From assembly GCA_046541575.1 (NCBI GenBank), contig JBKHDA010000002.1, positions 9,413 through 73,412 of the forward strand: a stretch of DNA of 64,000 nucleotides. The letters are read 5' to 3'. Below the pieces are notes generated by a model. The model saw only the letters and a program-made list of their open reading frames with translations, was not told where the DNA came from and did no database searches. The position numbers were made by a program, and so were the translations under genes. Of this stretch, positions 24,022-31,470 are shown one piece after another (the stretch's first letter is position 1; the number at the start of each line of letters is the position of its first letter). This DNA is from Halanaerobium sp046541575. GTDB lineage: Bacteria > Bacillota > Halanaerobiia > Halanaerobiales > Halanaerobiaceae.

Positions 24022-25272
24022 ATGAAGTTTTTAATTACTATTGCTTTTAAAAATATGTTTAGAAATAAATTGAGAACAACAGTTTCTATCCTTGCTATTG
24101 CCTTTGCAGTGCTGGTAATTGTTTTTACAAGGGGATTAATAGATGGGATGATTGAAGACACGTATTCACTCTATATTCATTATGATACAGGTCATATTAA
24201 AGTAATTGACCGCGATTATGAACAAAAAGAGAAACTGCTGTCCCTAAATCATACTGTTGATGGTTTAGAAGGTAGATCGCTGGCTGAAATGGAATCCGAT
24301 TTAAAAAATCTGGATGGAATTGAGATGGTAATTCCCCGTCTTAAATTTGGAGCAGCTGTAAGCACAGAAGAGGAACTGGTACAGATGCTGGCCTGGGGAG
24401 TAGATGGCAAAAAGGAACTTGATTTTACTAATATTGGTCGGGAGCTGAGCAGTGGTCGGATGGTTGAAGCTGATAAAAGAGAGGTTTTAATGGGTTCGGC
24501 TCTCCTGGATAAGATTAATAGAAGTGTTGGCGAAAAAGTGACAATGGTTTATACAACAGCCTTTAGTTCTTTTCAGGGAGCAACATTCGAGATAGTTGGT
24601 GAGCTTAAAAGCAATCTCCCCCTTTTAAATGAGCAGGTAGTATTGATGCCGATTGATACAGCAAGAGATCTACTTAATTTAAATGAGGAAAGCACGGAGC
24701 TTCTGTTAGTTACAGATGACAGAGAGCGAGCAGGTGAGTATTTACCGGCAGTAAAAAATTATTTAACAGAAAATGGTGGAAATAAATATCTGGCGCAGAA
24801 CTGGAAAGAAGGTAATACTTTTATTCAACTTTTAGAAGTCAGTGAGACTATTTATAATTTTATTTATCTTTTTCTGGTCTTATTAGCCTCGATTGTGGTG
24901 ATCAATACTCTGCTAATGATAGTTAAAGAGCGGACTCAGGAAATTGGGATGATGAGTGCACTTGGTTTAAAAAGCCGAGAGATTATGCAGCTTTTCATTT
25001 TAGAAGGCTCCGCAATGGCAGTTATCGGGAGTTTTTTAGGTGCTGTTGGTGGAGGAGTTTTAAATTATTATCTGGCAGGAGTTGGATTTGACTACAGTGC
25101 TGCTTTTGAGGATATTGATGTGTTAATGAATCCTGTAATTTATCCAACTTATAAAGTTGAGCATATGATCTTTGCTTTTCTATTTGGTGTTGTGGTTACT
25201 ACTTTAACAGCAATTATTCCGGCCAGACGGGCTGCAAAACTTGATCCTACTGAAGCACTACGAGAAATTTAA
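24022..25272 (+). CDS. ABC transporter permease, FtsX/LolC-LolE type (second)
   Basis: This 416-residue permease is built like its neighbour: basic N-terminus (FKNMFRNKLRTT), TM at about 18-40, extracytoplasmic domain to about 270, three C-terminal TMs, the loop ERTQEIGMMSALGLKSREIM, and the closing RRAAKLDPTEALREI. RBS AAGGAGG precedes ATG 24022. It is only moderately similar to the first permease, which fits a LolC/LolE-like heterodimer. Confidence 0.88.
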   Translation: MKFLITIAFKNMFRNKLRTTVSILAIAFAVLVIVFTRGLIDGMIEDTYSLYIHYDTGHIKVIDRDYEQKEKLLSLNHTVDGLEGRSLAEMESDLKNLDGIEMVIPRLKFGAAVSTEEELVQMLAWGVDGKKELDFTNIGRELSSGRMVEADKREVLMGSALLDKINRSVGEKVTMVYTTAFSSFQGATFEIVGELKSNLPLLNEQVVLMPIDTARDLLNLNEESTELLLVTDDRERAGEYLPAVKNYLTENGGNKYLAQNWKEGNTFIQLLEVSETIYNFIYLFLVLLASIVVINTLLMIVKERTQEIGMMSALGLKSREIMQLFILEGSAMAVIGSFLGAVGGGVLNYYLAGVGFDYSAAFEDIDVLMNPVIYPTYKVEHMIFAFLFGVVVTTLTAIIPARRAAKLDPTEALREI

Positions 25273-25295
25273 AAAATTGGAAGGAGTAGATTTAG

Positions 25296-26060
25296 ATGAA
25301 GCTATTTAACAATTTTTCGGTTAAAAATCTATTAGCTTTATTTTTAATTATTAATTTGTTATTTACAGTTCAGATTGCTGCCGAGGAACTTACTGCAGAA
25401 GAGATAATCAACCGCAGAGATGAAAATGAATATATTATTACAGCTTATTCAGAAGCAGAAATGATTATTAAAAGTGGCGGCAGAACTCAGACAAAAGTTA
25501 TGCGCAGCTGGCAGGATGAGGAAAACGCAATGGCTGAGTTTACAAATCCCAGAGACAGAGGGACCAGGTTTTTAAAAAGAGGAGATGACCTCTGGATGTT
25601 TTTTCCCGATGCAGAAGATCTGGTTAAAATTTCAGGACATATGCTGGAACAGGGAATGATGGGCAGTGATTTTTCCTATCAGGATATGCTGGAATCTGAT
25701 AAATTAACTGATCTTTATGAATTTGAACTTCTGGGTGAAGAAGAATATGAGGGAAGATCTGCCTATAAGCTGGAAGGAATTAAGGTGCCCGGTAAAGAAG
25801 TAAGCTATTATCGTCGGGTTGTCTGGATTGATAGTGAAAGATTTGTAGGTTTAAAAGAAGAGTTATATGCAGAAAGCGGCAGACTCTTAAAAGAAGCAAA
25901 GGTGCTTGAGGTAGAAGAAATTGATGGACGCTGGTATCCGGTGCAGATGATAATGGAAAATAAACTGCGTAAGAATACAAGTACTGAATTTATAGTTAAG
26001 GAGATTGAATTTAATCCGGAATTACCGGAAGACATTTTTACTTTAGAGAGGCTTCGTTAA
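25296..26060 (+). CDS. Outer-membrane lipoprotein-sorting protein, LolA-like
   Basis: This 254-residue exported protein has a signal peptide at about 1-29 (hydrophobic LLALFLIINLLFTVQIAAEE). The mature part resembles the COG2834/LolA-like beta fold: MRSWQDEENAMAEFTNPRDRGTRFLKRGDDLWMFFPDAEDLVKISG and later YPVQMIMENKL. In diderms such proteins ferry hydrophobic cargo from an ABC or RND machine. It lies in the same operon as a LolCDE-like ABC transporter and a beta-barrel. No lipobox Cys is seen. Cargo is unknown. Confidence 0.85.
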   Translation: MKLFNNFSVKNLLALFLIINLLFTVQIAAEELTAEEIINRRDENEYIITAYSEAEMIIKSGGRTQTKVMRSWQDEENAMAEFTNPRDRGTRFLKRGDDLWMFFPDAEDLVKISGHMLEQGMMGSDFSYQDMLESDKLTDLYEFELLGEEEYEGRSAYKLEGIKVPGKEVSYYRRVVWIDSERFVGLKEELYAESGRLLKEAKVLEVEEIDGRWYPVQMIMENKLRKNTSTEFIVKEIEFNPELPEDIFTLERLR

Positions 26061-26147
26061 CTTTCTGCTCTTTTAGTTGAATTTTAAAATTCAGCAGATG
26101 CATCAGATTGGAGAAAATACAGCAAAAAAGTAGGGGTGGGAATAGTA

Positions 26148-27257
26148 ATGATCGTTTTGAAAAAAAACATTTTAGATCTTAAAAAAGGGCTTTTTATAAT
26201 ATTATTCATTAGTTTGATTCTGTTTTTAGTGCCGGTTCCGGGCTTAAAAGCAGCAGATATTGGAGGAGAGGCCAGCCTGATCAGCAATTTAAGCTATAAT
26301 AATTCTAAACTGGATAATTCTCTGGCAGCAGAACTGGAGCTGGAGTGGTACCTGCCTTATGATTTTCCACTTGATCTTCAAAATAGAGTGGTGCTCAGCC
26401 TTGATGAAGCGGCTGAAGATAAAGCAGATCTCTGGTTTAAAAAGCTATATTTAAGAGAAAAATTGGGTCCGCTGACAGCAAAAATTGGTAGACAGCCTGT
26501 TTCCTGGTCTTATGGTGCTTTAATAAATCCAGTTGATTACAGTCTGGGGGCAGAAAATTTGGAAGTAGAAAGTAAAGCCAAATTTGTTGATGGAGTTGAA
26601 CTTTATTATCCAATTAACTGGGGCAGTAGTTTAACTTTTATAGCTTCTGATGTGGATGGAAAAGAGCACAAATGGGCGCTGCGTGGAAGAACTACTCTTA
26701 GAGGTTTTGATTTAAGTGGGAGCTATGTCAGGACTCCTGAGGCGGAAGCTGCTGACTTTGAGCGCTATGGACTGACAGTTAAAGGGGATTTTGGTCCGGC
26801 TGGAGTTTATGGTGCCTATGGACTCTGGCAGGGTGGGGATATTGATTATAATATTTATCAGCTGGGCAGTGATTACAGCTATCATTTTGCTGCCGGCAGT
26901 CAGCTCTATCTGCAGGGAGAATATATGAGGCTGGAAGGAGTAGAAGGAGAATTAACTTCTATTGATTTCTTTAATCTTGGGGCAGCTGCGGGGGAAAGCA
27001 GCAGTTCAGATTCAAAAAACAATCTTGATTTTTTTAACACAAATTTAAGTTATGAGATAGATGAGTTTTCTTCGATTGGGATTATGACGGTCAGCTATTT
27101 AGATGATGGCAGTACAATTTTTATTCCCAACTATACTTATCTTTTCGGCAGTAATTTACAGCTTGAGCTGCGGGGAAGTATTGCAGCTGGATCAGAAGAT
27201 GATATGCTTGGTGGAGATGCCCGGGGTCTGGAAGTTAATTTAAGCTATACCTTTTAA
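26148..27257 (+). CDS. Predicted outer-membrane beta-barrel protein
   Basis: I do not recognise a named family. The 369-residue product has an N-terminal signal (hydrophobic IILFISLILFLVPVP, then LKAADIGGEA). The mature sequence has many alternating polar/aromatic strands and ends LEVNLSYTF, with the C-terminal Phe typical of outer-membrane barrels. The repeated short-strand pattern (KLYLREKLGPLTAKIGRQPV) recalls DUF1302/porin-like proteins encoded with LolA-like partners. ATG 26148 is chosen after AGGGGTGGG. It is the last gene of the tetR-ABC-LolA unit. A dispersed repeat begins at its stop codon. Confidence 0.7.
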   Translation: MIVLKKNILDLKKGLFIILFISLILFLVPVPGLKAADIGGEASLISNLSYNNSKLDNSLAAELELEWYLPYDFPLDLQNRVVLSLDEAAEDKADLWFKKLYLREKLGPLTAKIGRQPVSWSYGALINPVDYSLGAENLEVESKAKFVDGVELYYPINWGSSLTFIASDVDGKEHKWALRGRTTLRGFDLSGSYVRTPEAEAADFERYGLTVKGDFGPAGVYGAYGLWQGGDIDYNIYQLGSDYSYHFAAGSQLYLQGEYMRLEGVEGELTSIDFFNLGAAAGESSSSDSKNNLDFFNTNLSYEIDEFSSIGIMTVSYLDDGSTIFIPNYTYLFGSNLQLELRGSIAAGSEDDMLGGDARGLEVNLSYTF

Positions 27258-27395
27258 CGTGCACCAACCGTTTGCGGAACCATAAATTTCCATATCTTAG
27301 GAAGCGAAGGTGCCTGACCCCGGTTGTAATTTGTCGAATGGAGTTATGACAGTCTTGACAGAGGTTAAAGCTTAATTAACAGGGGGCAGGCACCT
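27256..27395 (+). repeat. Dispersed intergenic repeat, copy 2 (CCGTTTGC subtype) with REP-like hairpin
   Basis: AACGTGCACCAACCGTTTGC and the following 16 bases (27256-27291) match the copy at 58001-58036 at about 31 of 36 positions. Downstream, AGGTGCCTGACCCC (27308-27321) and GGGGGCAGGCACCT (27382-27395) form an inverted repeat with 12 of 14 pairs, flanking an AT-rich loop. The repeat overlaps the stop codon of the preceding gene. The rest of the 255-bp gap before mntA holds a TATAAT at 27446-27451. Confidence 0.75.
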
Positions 27396-27512
27396 ACTTA
27401 ACTACTTAATTAAAAATTTCCCTGTTAATTGCATTTAATTTGCTTTATAATATTATTAAGAAGATTTAATAGATAGATTATTTATCTTTAGAGAGAGCGG
27501 GAGTGGAGAAAT

Positions 27513-27920
27513 ATGGATGAGAAGATCATTGAGAAAATAAGAGAGATTGCTGACGAAAAAAAATTCATCCAGGCTGTTTATCTTTTTGGTTCTCAGGCTA
27601 AAGGTAATGCAGATACAGATAGTGATATTGATATAGCAGTTCTTTTAGAGAATGATTATACTGAAAAAAGTGGAGAAATTAAAATTAAATTGTACGAAGA
27701 GCTGATAAAAGCTGGTCTTGATAATATTGATCTAGTTATTTTAAATCAGGCTTCAGCTCTTTTAAAATATGAAGTTGTCAAAGAAAATTATTTAGTATAT
27801 AAAAAAAATGACTTCGAGGCTGCTTCCTATCAGTCTTTAATGATTAGAAAATATCTTGATTTTGAATATTATTTAAAGCAAAATCAGCAGAAATTTAAGG
27901 AGAGAATCTTAAATGGTTAA
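27513..27920 (+). CDS. mntA: MntA-type nucleotidyltransferase antitoxin
   Basis: This minimal nucleotidyltransferase is the antitoxin half of a MntA/HepT module. The 135-residue product has the catalytic pattern GSQAKGNADTDSDIDIAV, an exact GSx10DxD, at about 29-45. In characterised pairs MntA inactivates HepT by adding AMP to a Tyr of the RX4HXY motif. The gene overlaps hepT by 8 bp. Dispersed repeats flank the pair on both sides, consistent with a mobile or recently gained module (inference). Confidence 0.88.
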   Translation: MDEKIIEKIREIADEKKFIQAVYLFGSQAKGNADTDSDIDIAVLLENDYTEKSGEIKIKLYEELIKAGLDNIDLVILNQASALLKYEVVKENYLVYKKNDFEAASYQSLMIRKYLDFEYYLKQNQQKFKERILNG

Positions 27921-28329
27921 AAGAGAAATAATTATAGAAAGGGCTCAAAAATGCAGTGAATATCTTAATCAGCTGGAGAGTATTGTCGAAGGACTTGATT
28001 TTGAAGAGTTTAATAATAACCCTCTTTTCTATGGGAGTGCAGAAAGATTTCTTCATTTAGCCATTGAGGCTTTAATTGATATTGGAAATCATATAGTCTC
28101 AGATGATAATCTGGGTAGAGTTGATGTTTATAAAGATATTCCTATAATTCTTACAGAAAGCAGCTATTTGGATGAAGAAAAAAAAGAGCTATTTATCAAA
28201 GTTATTGCGTTTAGAAATATTTTAGTTCATGATTATATGGATTTAGATAGAGATATTATTTTCAATTTATTAAAAAATAATCTTGATGATATAAGAGGGA
28301 TTTTAAAATCTTACCTAAAATTAGTTTGA
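27913..28329 (+). CDS. hepT: HepT-type HEPN ribonuclease toxin (DUF86)
   Basis: This 138-residue HEPN-domain protein of the DUF86/HepT family is a predicted RNase toxin. The active motif RNILVHDY (about residue 105) is an exact RX4HXY, the site that the partner MntA AMPylates in studied systems. Helical segments such as FLHLAIEALIDIGNHIV are family-typical. Start ATG 27913 overlaps the end of mntA. It appears intact, so the pair could be functional. Confidence 0.88.
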   Translation: MVKREIIIERAQKCSEYLNQLESIVEGLDFEEFNNNPLFYGSAERFLHLAIEALIDIGNHIVSDDNLGRVDVYKDIPIILTESSYLDEEKKELFIKVIAFRNILVHDYMDLDRDIIFNLLKNNLDDIRGILKSYLKLV

Positions 28330-28370
28330 TTAGATATTTAAATCTAAATAAGTCAAGAGGTGAAAAAAAA

Positions 28371-28670
28371 ATGAAAAAAATTTATCGTTCTCGTAAAAAC
28401 AAAAGAGTCGGTGGAGTATGTGGAGGAATAGCAGAATACTTTGGTTGGGATCCAACCCTTGTTCGACTGGGTGCAGTTATTTTAATTTTCATCTGGGGGG
28501 CAGGTATTTTAGCCTATATTGCAGCCTGGGCCATCATTCCTGAAAGGCCATCACATATAGATGTGGATTATGATGTCAGCTCAGAGCCGGTCTATGAAGA
28601 ACAGCCAGAAAGTGAAAATAAATCTGATCATAAAAATGGTGATAATGAAGAAAAATATCATGATATTTAG
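28371..28670 (+). CDS. PspC-domain membrane protein
   Basis: This 99-residue PspC-domain protein is a single-pass envelope-stress-type membrane protein. It starts MKKIYRSRKNKRVGGVCGGI, then AEYFGWDPTLVRLGAVIL and one or two hydrophobic segments to about 60, with an acidic C-terminal tail. ATG 28371 is used because AAGAGGTGA lies just upstream; a further upstream in-frame ATG would overlap hepT. There is no pspA or pspB nearby. A large palindrome follows its stop. Confidence 0.88.
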   Translation: MKKIYRSRKNKRVGGVCGGIAEYFGWDPTLVRLGAVILIFIWGAGILAYIAAWAIIPERPSHIDVDYDVSSEPVYEEQPESENKSDHKNGDNEEKYHDI

Positions 28671-28685
28671 ATTTTTACAGATACC

Positions 28686-28800
28686 TTACAGTTACCGGGA
28701 ACCTGTCGCTTTATGTCTAAATATATCTTTTAATGTTGAAAAAGATATATTTTAGACAAATAACGTTATAAAGCGACAGGTTCGTGATGTATGTACATTT
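28686..28800. repeat. Large palindromic intergenic element related to the dispersed repeats (copy 3)
   Basis: GAACCTGTCGCTTTAT (28699-28714) is perfectly complementary to 28768-28783, and GTCTAAATATATCTTT (28715-28730) pairs with 28741-28757 with one extra base. The right end read on the minus strand, ATGTACATACATCACGAACC then TGTCG, matches the family pattern at 36901. Each end abuts a gene stop: pspC on the left, and the minus-strand gene at 28799 on the right. Confidence 0.8.
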
Positions 28801-28993
28801 AAAAATTACTATCCGGAAAAATCTCGTGCAGCCGGGCTTTAAATTCGTCGGGTGCATAGTTCTGGTAATTTTCAACCAGCTGCATCACTTTTTCTAACTG
28901 CTGATCACTGATTTCTCCCTTTTCATTAAGGCGTCGGTAAGCATTAGCAAAGGAAAGCACCAGTTTTAAATCTAAACTATCCAGATTATCCAT
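28799..28993 (-). CDS. Small hypothetical protein, last gene of the dnaD-dnaI-dnaB operon
   Basis: I do not recognise this 64-residue protein (MDNLDSLDLKLVLSFANAYR at the start, acidic, predicted all-helical, ending EIFPDSNF). The start is ATG at 28991-28993, overlapping the dnaB stop by 8 bp on the minus strand, which argues for a real, translationally coupled gene. An upstream in-frame ATG would lie deep inside dnaB. Its position suggests a role with the helicase, but nothing in the sequence shows it. Confidence 0.6.
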   Translation of the reverse strand: MDNLDSLDLKLVLSFANAYRRLNEKGEISDQQLEKVMQLVENYQNYAPDEFKARLHEIFPDSNF

Positions 28994-30368
28994 GAGGTAT
29001 CGTTCCTTCCAGGGATAGATTTTCGGGATCAACAAAACGGATAAATTCTTCTTCAAAAAAGAGCTTAATTGATCCGGTCTGACCGGTACGCTGCTTGGCG
29101 ATAATTATATCTGTATCACTTTCCGTACCTTCTGCTTCTGCTTCTTCCCGGGCCTTGGCAGAGGTATGTGCATGGCGGTATAGAAAAATAACACCATCAG
29201 CAACCTCCTCAATATTACCTGAGTCTCTTAAGTCTGAGAGCACCGGTCTTTTATCCTGCCGGCTGGTAAAACTACGAGAAATCTGGGAAATTAAAATAAC
29301 CGGGATATCAAGCTCAGAAGCCAGGTTTCTCAGCTGGAGTACAATCTGACCGACTGCGCGAGCAGTATTTTGCGCATGTTCCTCCGGCAGCTGAATCATC
29401 TGCAGATAATCAATAATTGCCAGGTCCATTCCATCCATTTGAGCTTTAAACTTCCGCAGTCGGGCTCTAATCTGAGCCGTATTTAAGCCCCGCTCATCAG
29501 AAATCATTAAAGGAAGTTCATGTAAATTATCTAAAGCCTTGGAAACACGCTGATCTTCATCATCATTGGTTTCTCCCTGAGTATATTTCCAGGCATTGAC
29601 CTGTGACTCCTGAACCACCATTCTGTCTACAACCTCAGTTGCATCCATCTCAAGAGACATAATAGCCACTTTGGCCTTCCGTTTAAGTACATTTTTAGCA
29701 ATATTAATTGCAAAAGCGGTTTTTCCCATAGAAGTAGAAGCCGCAATTACTGTCAGGTGACCGCGCTTAAAACCCCCGATTAAATTATCAAGAGAAATAA
29801 AGCCGCTGCGCAGTCCAACATCAGCTTTTTTGTGCTTGCGGTCCATGTAGTTGGAAAAAGACTCCATTAAAACTTCTTCCATATTGTAAATATGTTTTTC
29901 TAAATCATTGCTCTCACTGGTTGCCTGAAAAATGATTTCCTGGGCTCGGGCCTGATAGTCATCAATGCTTAAATCATTAGCTTCAGTCAATTCCTGCAGC
30001 TTGTTGGAAGCCCTTCTTAAAAGTGAGCGCTGATAATCCTTTTTAATTAAATCAATAGTCGGATTCAGCTCATCAACTGTGTTAAAACCTGAGGTGAGCC
30101 GCTCAATAATCTCTTCTGCTTCATCGACTGCATTCTGGCTCTGCAGATCTATTAAAAGTTTGGTTCTAGAAATTTGATTATCCTGCTGATACTGTTTTAA
30201 AAGCTGATCAAAAATAATTTGTGCCTGTGGATCGAGAAAATGTTTTACCTCCAGCAGGTCAGCAACCTCATCAACCTTGTCCGGATACTGCAGCAGGATG
30301 CCTAAAAGCTGATATTCGTTTTTATTGTAGCGGTCATCCTTTTTTGGATTCTTTACTTCTGCTGTCAT
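28986..30368 (-). CDS. dnaB: Replicative DNA helicase DnaB
   Basis: This hexameric RecA-fold helicase unwinds DNA at the fork (named DnaC in Bacillus). The 460-residue product has an N-terminal collar domain (about 15-120, LLGILLQYPDKVDEVADLL) and a C-terminal helicase domain with ASTSMGKTAFAINIA (Walker A; most homologues have GRPSMGKTA), MSLEMDATEVVDRM, LAIIDYLQMIQ (Walker B) and ISRSFTSRQDKRPVLSDLRDSG. It follows dnaI by 2 bp and ends overlapping a small gene. The operon runs toward the origin, opposite to most genes here. Confidence 0.95.
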   Translation of the reverse strand: MTAEVKNPKKDDRYNKNEYQLLGILLQYPDKVDEVADLLEVKHFLDPQAQIIFDQLLKQYQQDNQISRTKLLIDLQSQNAVDEAEEIIERLTSGFNTVDELNPTIDLIKKDYQRSLLRRASNKLQELTEANDLSIDDYQARAQEIIFQATSESNDLEKHIYNMEEVLMESFSNYMDRKHKKADVGLRSGFISLDNLIGGFKRGHLTVIAASTSMGKTAFAINIAKNVLKRKAKVAIMSLEMDATEVVDRMVVQESQVNAWKYTQGETNDDEDQRVSKALDNLHELPLMISDERGLNTAQIRARLRKFKAQMDGMDLAIIDYLQMIQLPEEHAQNTARAVGQIVLQLRNLASELDIPVILISQISRSFTSRQDKRPVLSDLRDSGNIEEVADGVIFLYRHAHTSAKAREEAEAEGTESDTDIIIAKQRTGQTGSIKLFFEEEFIRFVDPENLSLEGTIPHG

Positions 30369-30370
30369 AA

Positions 30371-31393
30371 TTAGGCCTCCTGTTGTTCTTCAATTTTTTT
30401 AACTCTAACATTACCTGCAAGTTCTAAATACTTATTCATTTCTAAAAGTCTCTGGAAAATCCGCTCTCCCATTACAGGAAAGCGGTTTTTTAAATTTTTA
30501 ATCGAATAATTTGTTGATAAAATAATAGGTTTTTCCTCTCTGTAGCGGCGGTCTATAATCTGATAAAGGGTAGAAGAGGCAAATTCGGTTGCCTTTTCAG
30601 TACCAAGATCATCAATTAAAAGCACCGGAATCTGTTGGACTGTACTTAAAATTTGTTTTTCGTCAGTTTCTGGATTGTTCTGATTGTAAGTGCTTCTGAT
30701 CTGCTGTAAGAGATCAGAATAGACAATATAGCGAAATTGAATTCCTCTATCAATCAAAGCATTGGCAATACAGCCTAAAAGATAGGATTTCCCACTGCCT
30801 ATCGGACCTTCAATAATCAGGCCACGGCTGATCCCTTCTGAGTTAAAGCGCTGAACAAAAGAAGAAGCCAGGCTGTAGACTTTTTGAGCATTTTCACGGT
30901 AGTTCATACCGCTGTCAGTTATTAGATCAGTTTCATAATAGTTGAGATTTGCATTGGCAAAAGTTGCACTCTGCAGATGACGGGGCAAATTACCATTCTG
31001 CTGTTTGCGCCTCCTTAAATCATTTTTGGCACAGCTGCAGACTAAGTACTGGTTGTTGCGGTAAATTCGGCCTGTATCATGACATTTTTCGCAGTCCCAG
31101 TCTGGTTCTTTGTAGTCAAGTGGAATATCATGTTTTTTTAAGAGTTCATGATAATGAGCTTCCAGATGATCAATTTCATTTTTCAATTCTTCAATCGAAT
31201 TTTGCTCCGTGTCTTCTTCATTAAACAGGCCGACCTTGAGCATTTTATACTCACGCTTGAGGGAATTTAAGTAACTGTATGCCTGCTCAACATCAGGATA
31301 CTCCTTGTGGATACGAGCTATTCTTTTTTCGGCTTCCATATATTTTTCTCGGGCCTTACCCTGATATTTATTAGAATTAAACTGTAATGGCAT
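30371..31393 (-). CDS. dnaI: Helicase loader DnaI/DnaC-like AAA+ ATPase
   Basis: This protein loads the replicative helicase. The 340-residue product has an N-terminal helical part, a cysteine cluster (CEKCHDTGRIY ... CSC at about 106-128) like the zinc-binding region of Bacillus DnaI, and a C-terminal AAA+ domain with GPIGSGKSYLLGCIANAL (Walker A, about 200) and LLIDDLGTEKATEF (Walker B). Its position between dnaD and dnaB supports the loader role. A copy of the dispersed repeat lies in the gap to dnaD. Confidence 0.92.
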   Translation of the reverse strand: MPLQFNSNKYQGKAREKYMEAEKRIARIHKEYPDVEQAYSYLNSLKREYKMLKVGLFNEEDTEQNSIEELKNEIDHLEAHYHELLKKHDIPLDYKEPDWDCEKCHDTGRIYRNNQYLVCSCAKNDLRRRKQQNGNLPRHLQSATFANANLNYYETDLITDSGMNYRENAQKVYSLASSFVQRFNSEGISRGLIIEGPIGSGKSYLLGCIANALIDRGIQFRYIVYSDLLQQIRSTYNQNNPETDEKQILSTVQQIPVLLIDDLGTEKATEFASSTLYQIIDRRYREEKPIILSTNYSIKNLKNRFPVMGERIFQRLLEMNKYLELAGNVRVKKIEEQQEA

Positions 31394-31416
31394 TATTTAT
31401 CCCCTTTCCAAATTTT

Positions 31417-31467
31417 GTGCTTGTACCGTTTGCATATCCAAAAATTTCCAAGTACCCGGTACCTACC
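31417..31467. repeat. Dispersed intergenic repeat, copy 4, inside the dnaD-dnaI gap
   Basis: The plus-strand reading GTGCTTGTACCGTTTGCATA, then TCCAAAAATTTCC, matches the CCGTTTGC subtype (27256, 58001). The minus-strand reading from the dnaD stop, GGTAGGTACCGGGTACTTGG, resembles the CCGGGAACCTG subtype (36901). It therefore looks like a whole element about 50 bp long, with one end 3-6 bp from the dnaD stop. Confidence 0.65.
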
Positions 31468-31470
31468 ATT

